NCBI RefSeq assembly: GCF_023149135.1
Contig: NZ_JAIWJX010000002.1
Span: forward strand, 3,844,001 to 3,908,000
Reading direction: 5' to 3'
Source: Fictibacillus marinisediminis
Lineage (GTDB): Bacteria; Bacillota; Bacilli; Bacillales; Fictibacillaceae
Length of the DNA stretch: 64,000 bases
Of this stretch, positions 57,432-64,000 are shown one piece after another. The translations under genes were made by a program, and so were the position numbers. Numbering within the stretch: the stretch's first letter is position 1; every line of letters starts with the position of its first letter. The notes beneath the pieces are model-generated. The model worked only from the letters and a program-made list of their open reading frames with translations, was not told where the DNA came from and searched no databases.

Positions 57432-57653
57432 TTGTCACCTCGAACAAATGATGTAGTCCTTATTGTGTTTGAAAGCGTTCCAAGAACGAGACGATTTCGA
57501 ATTTCTGATTTTGCCATCATCGGCAGTGCAGGCCGATGTAAGGAGTTTCTAAAAATAGGGGAAGATGTAGTACATGCTGAAAGTTGTCTTTTAAGAAATA
57601 ACTTTCGGGTCGTTTTTGAAAGTTCAAATATTCTGCTTTTCGTTCGTAATTAA
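57432..57653 (+). CDS. Small hypothetical protein
   Basis: The 73-residue frame starts with TTG at 57432 only 6 nt after AAGGAGGTAAG, a near-perfect ribosome site that argues for translation. TATAAT lies about 25 bp upstream of that site. The product is basic with no clear membrane helix or motif. A terminator follows at 57711. I do not recognise a family; a short remnant of a larger gene is also possible. The gap 57258-57431 shows no other gene. Confidence 0.5.
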   Translation: MSPRTNDVVLIVFESVPRTRRFRISDFAIIGSAGRCKEFLKIGEDVVHAESCLLRNNFRVVFESSNILLFVRN

Positions 57654-57710
57654 TTTAGGCTAAGTGGAGAAAGCTGGACAGTGATAATATAATTTCTTCA
57701 ACGATTGGGC

Positions 57711-57736
57711 GCGATTCTTTAATAAGAATCGCTTTT
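57711..57736. terminator. Intrinsic terminator
   Basis: GCGATTCTT and AAGAATCGC pair around TAAT, followed by TTTT. Confidence 0.85.
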
Positions 57737-57801
57737 CTTCTTGAACAAACGTCTGCTGTTACAAAAAAAACGACGTGCCCACTCGCACATCGTCTTAACC
57801 A

Positions 57802-59070
57802 TTAAATCAACAGGTGAAACAGTGTCTTGTCTTTATTCACTTCCTGATACGCAAAGCCCTTTCGGTTCATGCGCTGGATCAGCTCCGGATAATCCTCTTT
57901 ATTCTTCAGCTCGATGCCGACCAGCACCGGTCCGGTTTCTTTGTTATTTTTCTTCGTATATTCGAATCGGTTGATGTCATCTTCCGGTCCGAGCACTTCA
58001 TCCAAAAACTCACGAAGCGCACCGGCACGCTGAGGAAAATGAACGATGAAATAATGCTGCAAACCCTCGTAGATCATGGAACGTTCCTTGATCTCCTGCA
58101 TACGGCCGATATCATTGTTGCCGCCGCTCACGATACATACTACTGTTTTTCCCTTAATTTGATCGGCATACTCATCAAGAGCAGCGAGAGAAAGAGAGCC
58201 GGTCGGTTCAGCGACAATCGCGTTTTGATTGTACAGCGACAACAGTGTTGAACATACTTTTCCTTCTGGTACAACAACAATGTCATCCAGAATCTCCTGA
58301 CAGATCTGGTACGTGATCGCCCCGACATTTTTAACAGCCGCGCCGTCGACGAACGGGTCGATGCGGTCGAGACATACATGTTTTCCCTGGAGCATGCATT
58401 CATTCATCGCCGGTGCCCCCGCCGGTTCAGCACCGATCACCTTCGTTTGCGGAGAAACACTCTTCAAATACGTTCCGATTCCGGCAGCAAGTCCCCCGCC
58501 TCCAATCGGAACAAACACATAATCAATGTTCTCGTCGCAGTCGTTTAAAATCTCCACTGCCACAGTGCCTTGGCCCGCTATCACATCCTCATTATCATAT
58601 GGATGAATGAACGTCCGATTTTCGGCTTGGCTGCAAACGATCGCTTCTTCATACGCATCATCAAATGTATCCCCGACCAAAACGATCTCCACATGTTCTC
58701 CGCCAAAAAACTTCACCTGATTCACTTTTTGCTTTGGTGTTGTCGTAGGCATAAAGATCTTCCCTTTGCTTTTCAGCAGATGACAGGAATAAGCGACACC
58801 TTGAGCGTGGTTTCCTGCACTCGCACACGTGATGCCGTTCTCAAGTTCCTGCTGGCTCAGCTTTTTGATCCGATTGTACGCACCGCGGATCTTAAAGGAA
58901 CGGACGACCTGCAAGTCCTCACGTTTCAAATAGAGTTTACAGTCATACTGCGCGGACAAAAGCGGATTAAACTGCAGCGGCGTATGAAGGACCACATCTT
59001 TGATTCGTTGATTGGCGATCATGATGTCTTCGACGAGCACCGTTTTTTGCTGTTGCTGTACCTGTTCCAT
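57802..59070 (-). CDS. ilvA: Threonine dehydratase (isoleucine biosynthesis)
   Basis: The 422-residue PLP enzyme has the Schiff-base lysine K60 in VVRSFKIRGAYNRI, the substrate loop CASAGNHAQGVAYSC, the phosphate-binding glycine loop IGGGGLAAGIG, and a C-terminal ACT-like regulatory region (YFIVHFPQRAGALREFLDEVLGPEDDINRFEYTKK). Biosynthetic enzymes of this short form have one regulatory domain. It makes 2-oxobutanoate from threonine and is normally inhibited by isoleucine. Its transcription is controlled by the T-box leader at 59129-59381. A GGAAGGAAGAGG stretch precedes the ATG. Confidence 0.94.
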   Translation of the reverse strand: MEQVQQQQKTVLVEDIMIANQRIKDVVLHTPLQFNPLLSAQYDCKLYLKREDLQVVRSFKIRGAYNRIKKLSQQELENGITCASAGNHAQGVAYSCHLLKSKGKIFMPTTTPKQKVNQVKFFGGEHVEIVLVGDTFDDAYEEAIVCSQAENRTFIHPYDNEDVIAGQGTVAVEILNDCDENIDYVFVPIGGGGLAAGIGTYLKSVSPQTKVIGAEPAGAPAMNECMLQGKHVCLDRIDPFVDGAAVKNVGAITYQICQEILDDIVVVPEGKVCSTLLSLYNQNAIVAEPTGSLSLAALDEYADQIKGKTVVCIVSGGNNDIGRMQEIKERSMIYEGLQHYFIVHFPQRAGALREFLDEVLGPEDDINRFEYTKKNNKETGPVLVGIELKNKEDYPELIQRMNRKGFAYQEVNKDKTLFHLLI

Positions 59071-59128
59071 ATTCCTCTTCCTTCCTACAATGTTTTTTTA
59101 AAATAAAAAACTCGTATTTTTTTCCCAA

Positions 59129-59381
59129 CAAAAAAACTCGCTCCCAAATAGGGACGAGTCAGCTCGCGTTACCACCCTAGTTCCGAAGCAAACAGACTCC
59201 GGCTCTCCAGTCAAAAGACACTTTAACGGACTACCCGACAAAGCTTACTCTTATTTCAGCTTTGTATCTCAGAGATGATTTTCAGATAATGTTTGTTCAT
59301 CGGCTCCCACCACATCCGACTCTCTTTGGAACAAAAATATTATCCTACTGTTCTCATCATCGACTTTCGTGTTAGATTTTA
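59129..59381 (-). ncRNA. T-box leader of ilvA (isoleucine-type)
   Basis: The minus strand contains the T-box sequence AGGGTGGTAACGCGAGC (59162-59178), followed directly by the terminator hairpin ACTCG-CCC/GGGAGCGAGT with seven T (59129-59160). Upstream lies a Stem I-like region; the specifier loop CTGAAAATCATCTCTGAG holds two ATC codons (59277-59279 and 59274-59276), fitting isoleucine tRNA. Uncharged tRNA-Ile would favour antitermination and raise ilvA expression. Confidence 0.92.
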
Positions 59382-59387
59382 AAACTA

Positions 59388-59416
59388 AGATTAACAGCTT
59401 CAAAATGCCACGTCAA
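59388..59416 (-). promoter_or_regulatory. Promoter of the ilvA T-box transcript
   Basis: TTGACG (59411-59416), 17 bp and TAATCT (59388-59393) on the minus strand are correctly placed upstream of the T-box leader. Confidence 0.75.
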
Positions 59417-59474
59417 CAAGTTTATTGTAAATTTAGAATATTCTCTTTATGAAAGCGCAACCAATAGAAATCCA

Positions 59475-59501
59475 ATAAAAAAAGCCACCTGAAAAGGCAG
59501 C
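59475..59501 (-). terminator. Intrinsic terminator of the KgtP-like transporter gene
   Basis: On the minus strand GCTGCCT and AGGTGGC pair (two G-U) around TTTC, followed by seven T. Confidence 0.8.
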
Positions 59502-59568
59502 TGGATCTTAGAGGATTGCACCTAAACGAATTCATTTAAATTATGCTTTTCCATTGTACTCATGATAC

Positions 59569-60915
59569 TTAAGAGTGCTGTGATCTGCCCTTCACGGACA
59601 GCTGGTCATTTTCAGCGACCAGCTCGGCTTCGATGTGGGAGACCTTCGAAGACTCACCCATACGCCAGTAGGTGATGAAGCTTACGGCAATGCAGGCAGC
59701 TACGTAGAAGTAGAAGAGCGACTCGGCTCCAATGCTCTTCAGCCATAACGCGATGAACTCCGCAGTCCCGCCGAACACTGCGACAGTGAGTGCGTAGGGG
59801 AAACCCACGCCAAGGGCACGGATTTCAGTTGGGAAGAGCTCGGCTTTCACGATCGCATTGATGGAAGTGTAACCGGTGACAATGATGAGACCCACCATCA
59901 TGAGCAAGAAAGCAACGATAGGGTTCTTCATCTGCTCCATGATCATAAACAGCGGCACCGTCAGCAATGTACCGAGGATACCGAAACTAATCAATAGAGG
60001 GCGCCGTCCGATACGGTCAGACAGCATGCCGGCGAGCGGTTGAAGCACGACGAATACCAGCAGAGCAATAAAGTTGATCCAGCTGACGACCTCCTTTTGG
60101 AGGCCGACAGTATTCACCATGAATTTCTGTAAATACGTCGTGTAGGTATAGAAAGCAACGGTTCCGCCGAGCGTTAGTCCGACCACTGTCAGCACCGCCT
60201 TGGGGTGTTTCATTAGAGCCTTAACGGTCCCTGCATTCGCCCGGTTTTCAGAACCCATTTTTTCGAATTGCTCCGATTCGTCCATCGTACGGCGCAGCCA
60301 CAATACAGCCAATGCTCCCATTGCTCCAATGACGAACGGGATACGCCAGCCCCAGGACATCATATCGGATTCGCTGAGCACTTGCTGGAGGATGATCTGA
60401 ACACCCAAAGCCACTAACTGTCCGGCAACAAGTGTCACGTACTGGAAGCTGGAGTAGAAGCCGCGGCGACCGGTGCTTGCCATCTCGGACAGATACGTTG
60501 CCGAGGTTCCATACTCTCCACCTAACGACAACCCTTGAAGCAGGCGGGCGAGAATCAGAATAATAGGTGCTAGTATACCAATGGTGCTATAACCTGGGGT
60601 ACAGGCAATGATCAGAGACCCACCTGCCATGATGGTGATGGAAAGCGTCAGCGCAGCACGCCGGCCATGACGATCGGCGTAGCGGCCCATCAGCAGGCTC
60701 CCAATCGGCCGCATCAGGAATCCGACGGCGAAGATCGCCGCCGTGTTGAGCAGTTGGCTGGTCGGGTCCCCCTTCGGAAAGAAATCTGCAGAGAAATACA
60801 CGGCAAAAGCAGAATAGACGTACCAGTCGTACCATTCAATCAGATTTCCAACCGAACCTTTGAAGATGTTGCCCGTAATGCGCCGCGTCTTTGCGTGATC
60901 AATAGATTGAGACAT
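59569..60915 (-). CDS. kgtP: MFS alpha-ketoglutarate permease-like transporter (MHS family)
   Basis: The 448-residue symporter has twelve helices and the metabolite:H+ symporter pattern: GNLIEWYDWYVYSAFAVYFSADFFP, GFLMRPIGSLLMGRYADRHGRRAAL, ARLLQGLSLGGEYGTSATYLSEMAS, FYSSFQYVTLVAGQL and FPTEIRALGVGFPYALTVAVFGG. The match to E. coli KgtP is close along the whole length, closer than I would expect for a native Bacillus gene. It imports alpha-ketoglutarate or a similar dicarboxylate. GTGAGGAGGATTTAACA precedes the ATG at 60915, so the longer frame from 60975 is rejected. Confidence 0.87.
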   Translation of the reverse strand: MSQSIDHAKTRRITGNIFKGSVGNLIEWYDWYVYSAFAVYFSADFFPKGDPTSQLLNTAAIFAVGFLMRPIGSLLMGRYADRHGRRAALTLSITIMAGGSLIIACTPGYSTIGILAPIILILARLLQGLSLGGEYGTSATYLSEMASTGRRGFYSSFQYVTLVAGQLVALGVQIILQQVLSESDMMSWGWRIPFVIGAMGALAVLWLRRTMDESEQFEKMGSENRANAGTVKALMKHPKAVLTVVGLTLGGTVAFYTYTTYLQKFMVNTVGLQKEVVSWINFIALLVFVVLQPLAGMLSDRIGRRPLLISFGILGTLLTVPLFMIMEQMKNPIVAFLLMMVGLIIVTGYTSINAIVKAELFPTEIRALGVGFPYALTVAVFGGTAEFIALWLKSIGAESLFYFYVAACIAVSFITYWRMGESSKVSHIEAELVAENDQLSVKGRSQHS

Positions 60916-61365
60916 TGTTAAATCCTCCTCACGTTGTGCCAGTGTTAGACACTCCTTTATTGACTTCGTCATCACTCACAAGCTTTGATACTACCGGAAA
61001 CCGCTTTCTTTTTTGGCTTTGCTAAAGCATATTGTTGATTTTCTTTCCAAGTGGGCATCGCATACTGATGATTGAAAGAGGCCCTCAAGTTTTTTATACA
61101 CCCCACTAGAAAACAACAACATTGACTAACAGAGCTTCTTTTTTAAAACTATACCATTTATTATTCGACAGCAACAGACAGATTGGAATGTAAAACCTGT
61201 TAAAGTAATGCCACCCGTTAGCTTCTTATTTACATCGATAAGAGAAAAGACTCCCACAGCATAATCGCCTCTCCCCCCATGAAAATATTGCCAAATTCTT
61301 TTATGTAATGATACACTTCCCATGTAACAATAAATTTAGGTTATATATTCGAGGAGGAGATGATT
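60916..61365. other. 450-bp intergenic region
   Basis: This gap between divergent genes holds a candidate cre site at 60996-61009 (GGAAACCGCTTTCT, 12 of 14). Apart from AT-rich sequence I see no gene, and no convincing promoter for the DinB gene. Confidence 0.6.
60996..61009. promoter_or_regulatory. Candidate cre site upstream of the KgtP-like gene
   Basis: GGAAACCGCTTTCT differs from the cre consensus at the first and last base only. It lies 80-95 bp upstream of the transporter start, so CcpA control of dicarboxylate uptake is plausible. Confidence 0.4.
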
Positions 61366-61836
61366 TTGAATCGAATTGACTTGCTCTTAAACGTGCTAGA
61401 TACAACGTTCGACAAGGAGAGCTGGTATGCGCCGTTCAAACATGCAGTAGAAGGAACCACGGCAGAACAGGCTAACTGGCGACCAACTGGAGAGGCAACT
61501 AAAACAATTTGGGAGAACGTTAATCATCTCATTTATTACAAAGAGAGACTTGCAGCAAACATGGAAGGCCGTGAATGGACACATAATCTCGACGGTAATG
61601 AAACCTTCTATCTCACCGAACAATCAAATGACGATAAGGAATGGAAGAAAGTCGTTGAACGTGCCGAAAATGTACAACGCAGTTTAAGACAGATACTGAG
61701 TAAAACTTCCGTCGAAGAGCTTGACCAAAATTCCCTTGAGGGGAAATTACTGGACATAATGCTTCATGACGCTTACCATACTGGCCAAATTATTCAAATC
61801 AGAAAAATGCAAGGGTCCTGGCCTTCCCACCGCTGA
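61366..61836 (+). CDS. DinB-family protein
   Basis: The protein of about 156 residues is a DinB-superfamily four-helix protein. ENVNHLIYYKERLAANMEG and LHDAYHTGQIIQIRKMQGSW carry the presumed metal histidines (one in the first motif, two in the second). It is distinct from the DinB protein at 29782. The start is taken as TTG 61366 because GAGGAGGAG lies 7 nt upstream; the ATG at 61360 is only 2 nt from that site. The substrate is unknown. A strong terminator follows. Confidence 0.83.
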   Translation: MNRIDLLLNVLDTTFDKESWYAPFKHAVEGTTAEQANWRPTGEATKTIWENVNHLIYYKERLAANMEGREWTHNLDGNETFYLTEQSNDDKEWKKVVERAENVQRSLRQILSKTSVEELDQNSLEGKLLDIMLHDAYHTGQIIQIRKMQGSWPSHR

Positions 61837-61889
61837 CCCGAACGAAAAAACAAAAAGACTCCGCTTTGAGATTAGGATATATCAAGTAC

Positions 61890-61932
61890 AAAAAGTAACA
61901 CTTAGGACTTAGTCTTTAGTGTTACTTTTTTT
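61890..61932. terminator. Long bidirectional terminator
   Basis: AAAAAGTAACACT and AGTGTTACTTTTTTT make the outer stem, with further pairing of GGACT and AGTCT inside. Confidence 0.88.
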
Positions 61933-62080
61933 GTGAATATGTAGTTTTACATTACTGTACTTTGCAACATGCGAGAACTTTACTTGTTCCTTGGATTTTT
62001 TTAAAAAATTTTTATTCAACAACTGCTCAAAAAGTCTGATAGTCGAAGCAAAAGTTCAAAGTAAACCGCATATCTTTCTT

Positions 62081-62626
62081 TTACTTGGAGTGCAGACTTA
62101 ACCGGTTTAAAACTTCAGCGTAGATTTCTTCGACAGGTCGAGAGCTGTCGAGCTTTAAAACGGGACTTTTTGATATTTCCATTTGATAGGATTGTTCCGC
62201 ATAAGTACCGGCCATATTCTTATCACTTTCTGACAGATATGTTTTACACCATTCTAAAAAATCATTCGTATATTCACCATTTTCATCAAGCCACATTTGA
62301 CTAAAATTATTACGTTCAATTTCTCTGTTTCTTAATCGTTCCATTCGAACGCCTTCATCAAGTGAAAGAAAAACTAAAAGGTCACGGTTGCTAAACCCTT
62401 TAGTACACCATACAAAAATGGAACCAGAGGCGACATAACTACTGTTAGAATTAATGTCTCTTTGATACAGTTCTATACGTTTTTCAATCGGAATATTTTC
62501 CTTAAAAGAGTCATCTTTCCAAAGATAATGATCTGTATCAATCCACTTGATATTTTCTTTTTCACTGATGAATTTTGCTAGAGTGCTTTTGCCGGTGCCC
62601 GAGCCACCGATTATTTGGATTTTCAT
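62081..62626 (-). CDS. Adenylate kinase-like P-loop protein (FlaR/topology-modulation type)
   Basis: The 181-residue protein starts KIQIIGGSGTGKSTLAKFISE (Walker A at 8-15), then IDTDHYLW, a substrate-binding position typical of these small kinases, and SYVASGSIFVWC. The lid has several arginines (RMERLRNREIERNNF). Relatives are annotated as DNA topology modulation protein FlaR or AAA kinase, without a known substrate. AAGGGGG precedes the ATG. Base composition here is more AT-rich than in the catabolic operons. Confidence 0.82.
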   Translation of the reverse strand: MKIQIIGGSGTGKSTLAKFISEKENIKWIDTDHYLWKDDSFKENIPIEKRIELYQRDINSNSSYVASGSIFVWCTKGFSNRDLLVFLSLDEGVRMERLRNREIERNNFSQMWLDENGEYTNDFLEWCKTYLSESDKNMAGTYAEQSYQMEISKSPVLKLDSSRPVEEIYAEVLNRLSLHSK

Positions 62627-62812
62627 TTAGATACCCCCTTTAAATAACAAATTCCTTAATATACATTTATTTTAAATACATGCCCTTAGACATTATTTTG
62701 TAACTTTCTAATATACATTTCGTCTAAACATAAAAAGGGTTAATGGCGTAGGATATGATAACGACGTAAATAAAGTCCAAGCAAAGAATATCTTTACCTA
62801 GGGGGATTTTAA

Positions 62813-63532
62813 ATGAGAAAACGATCATCTTTTTTGAGAATTATCTCAGCAGTTCTATTAGTAATTGTTTTTTCCTTTTCTGCATACGAACCAAGTATAG
62901 ACGCTAATGCAAGTTCTCAAAAAGCGAAATTCACAAAACATTCATATAACGGCATTAATTTATTAAGGTATCCTCAAGTTTATGGAATCAACAAAAATGC
63001 CGCTAGCAAGATTAATTCCACACTTAAAAAAGCAGCAGATAAATCATACAAATCTTACCTTGATTTAAAGAAAGCAGAAAAAGTCGTTCCAAAAGAAGAA
63101 TTATGTAAAAAAACGGCTAGATGTAAATATTCTTTTAACTCACTATATGAAGTAAAATATAACTCAAATGGTAAACTTAGTATCTATTATTTGGAATACA
63201 CTTACACTGGTGGTTCACATGGAAAAAATCATGTAACAATGTACAATTTTGACCTTTCAACAGGTAAACACTATAAAATTAATGATATTCTTAAAACATC
63301 CAGTAATTATAAAAAAGTACACAAATATGCATTTAAATATCTTAGTACACATGAACCGTATTCCTGTTATGTATCTAATTTAAGCGACGTTACAGTTAAC
63401 AAAAACACTCAATTTTCGTTTTCTAAAGACGGAATTTATCTGGTATTCCAAGAAAATGAAATTGGATCATATGATGAAGTGACTCCATTTATAAAAATTC
63501 CAAAATCAGTTTATAAATACGTTTTCCTATAG
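62813..63532 (+). CDS. Secreted DUF4163/DUF3298-like protein
   Basis: The 239-residue protein has a signal peptide (RSSFLRIISAVLLVIVFSFSAYEPSIDANA) and then the same domain pair as the C-terminal two thirds of the protein at 56325: LLRYPQVYGINKNAASKINSTLKKAADKSYKSYLDLKKAEK, CKYSFNSLYEVKYNSNGKLSIYYLEYTYTGGSHG, YNFDLSTGKHYKINDIL and PFIKIPKSVYKY. It lacks the SH3 domain. A paired cysteine motif (CKKTARC versus CKEYPFSC) is conserved between the two, suggesting a disulfide. The role is unknown; the cell envelope is likely. TAGGGGG precedes the ATG. Confidence 0.83.
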   Translation: MRKRSSFLRIISAVLLVIVFSFSAYEPSIDANASSQKAKFTKHSYNGINLLRYPQVYGINKNAASKINSTLKKAADKSYKSYLDLKKAEKVVPKEELCKKTARCKYSFNSLYEVKYNSNGKLSIYYLEYTYTGGSHGKNHVTMYNFDLSTGKHYKINDILKTSSNYKKVHKYAFKYLSTHEPYSCYVSNLSDVTVNKNTQFSFSKDGIYLVFQENEIGSYDEVTPFIKIPKSVYKYVFL

Positions 63533-63634
63533 TCCTCTCTAACAAATCCCCACTGTTTTGCCATGTCATGAGGTGGATGAGGCATTTCATTCGTGATCCA
63601 CCATTTTCTGTCACTAACCTGCCCTTTAACTCAA

Positions 63635-63659
63635 TAAAAAAGCCGCCTAAATTGGCAGC
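63635..63659 (-). terminator. Intrinsic terminator of the truncated gene at the right edge
   Basis: On the minus strand GCTGCC and GGCGGC pair around AATTTA, followed by six T. Together with 63533-63719 the region has no other gene that I can support. Confidence 0.75.
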
Positions 63660-63719
63660 TGTACATAATTTGGAAAAGGACGCACATTCCTTTATTATCC
63701 AAAATAAAGAAGCACCCAA

Positions 63720-64000
63720 TTAATTAGATGCCTCTAGATAAAACTTAATAAGATTCTTTTCATTCTTCTTATTTATTAATTCTCCTCTTTTAATAAAATA
63801 AACATAACTGTTTATATATAAGGTTTGTCCTATTGTAATATCTTCGCTGGAAACAAATAATGACAGGGCTTGTCCATTTCCTTCAAAAATTCTTTGGTTC
63901 TCAAACATTAGTTCATAGTTGTAGTCATTAATAACCATCAACTCCCCAATCTGAGATTTATACCCTAAATATTCTGGAACCTCACCCTTTGTAATACACT
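63720..64000 (-). CDS. Hypothetical protein, C-terminal part (runs off the window)
   Basis: The frame ends with TAA at 63720 and stays open to the window edge, so at least 93 residues (ITKGEVPEYLGYKSQIGELMVINDYNYELMF...) belong to it. An internal ATG with GGGGAG nearby could be a start, giving 72 residues, but the upstream reading is protein-like, so a longer gene is more likely. No family is recognised. Confidence 0.55.
   Translation of the reverse strand, partial: CITKGEVPEYLGYKSQIGELMVINDYNYELMFENQRIFEGNGQALSLFVSSEDITIGQTLYINSYVYFIKRGELINKKNEKNLIKFYLEASN

Noticed and set aside
61126..61323. 65-residue minus-strand frame in the gap before the DinB gene
   Set aside because: No ribosome site and no recognisable features.
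63489..63719. 76-residue minus-strand frame near the right edge
   Set aside because: It runs through a terminator hairpin and into the end of the DUF gene on the other strand.

Overview
The window looks like chromosome of an aerobic, spore-forming member of the Bacillaceae (Bacillus/Fictibacillus-like; the genus is an inference). The evidence is a CotF-type spore-coat-like operon around an alcohol dehydrogenase (the yraGF-adhB-yraED layout of B. subtilis), strong AGGAGG ribosome sites with frequent TTG/GTG starts, a T-box leader on ilvA, CcpA-type cre sites, a sigma-54 (SigL) promoter with its activator, and a probable holin-like type I toxin. No rRNA, tRNA, CRISPR array or complete insertion sequence is visible.

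Layout. 1-7.0 kb: the start of an amino-acid permease, an acyl-CoA ligase, a dying formate dehydrogenase fragment, the yra/adhB operon and a royal-jelly/yellow-family protein. 7.2-17.3 kb (all minus strand): a complete operon for anthranilate/3-hydroxyanthranilate breakdown. In order of transcription it encodes an HpaB-type monooxygenase, an IclR regulator, 3-hydroxyanthranilate dioxygenase, ACMS decarboxylase, aminomuconic semialdehyde dehydrogenase, a RidA-type aminomuconate deaminase, oxopentenoate hydratase, acylating acetaldehyde dehydrogenase, hydroxy-oxovalerate aldolase, 4-oxalocrotonate decarboxylase and a 59-residue tautomerase. The end products would be pyruvate and acetyl-CoA. The promoter carries a cre site and a 15-bp palindrome. 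17.7-23.7 kb: a Bax-inhibitor-like membrane protein, an RND exporter, a HAD phosphatase and small proteins. 23.9-29.7 kb: a sigma-54 activator driving aminotransferase, succinate-semialdehyde dehydrogenase and permease genes (GABA-type catabolism). 29.8-38.1 kb: DinB protein, then a D-Ala-D-Ala dipeptidase/dipeptide ABC transporter operon with a cupin regulator, a kinase-like protein and the toxin. 38.5-44.6 kb: a sugar-acid operon with KDG kinase, a frameshifted KDPG aldolase, LacI regulator, TIM-barrel isomerase, MFS transporter and a hexulose-phosphate synthase/isomerase-like pair. 44.7-48.4 kb: thioesterase, ABC exporter behind a leader peptide, an unknown protein and a polysaccharide deacetylase. 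48.5-54 kb: RpiR regulator, PTS permease and GH38 alpha-mannosidase (mannosylglycerate-type system). 54.2-64 kb: pyruvate oxidase, two related secreted DUF4163/DUF3298-like proteins, ilvA with T-box, a KgtP-like transporter, DinB protein, a nucleotide kinase-like protein and a truncated unknown gene.

The most unusual signal is not a gene. Seven intergenic regions hold short arrays of 4-6 units repeating every 20-21 bp. Five different core motifs are used, but the architecture is constant. Two pairs of arrays share their core motif and flanks. In several loci the array lies next to a minus-strand terminator. The period is two turns of the DNA helix, and its 20/21 alternation argues against coding. 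Separately, three copies of a ~240-285 bp palindrome-rich MITE-like element are present, one of them inside the aromatic operon.
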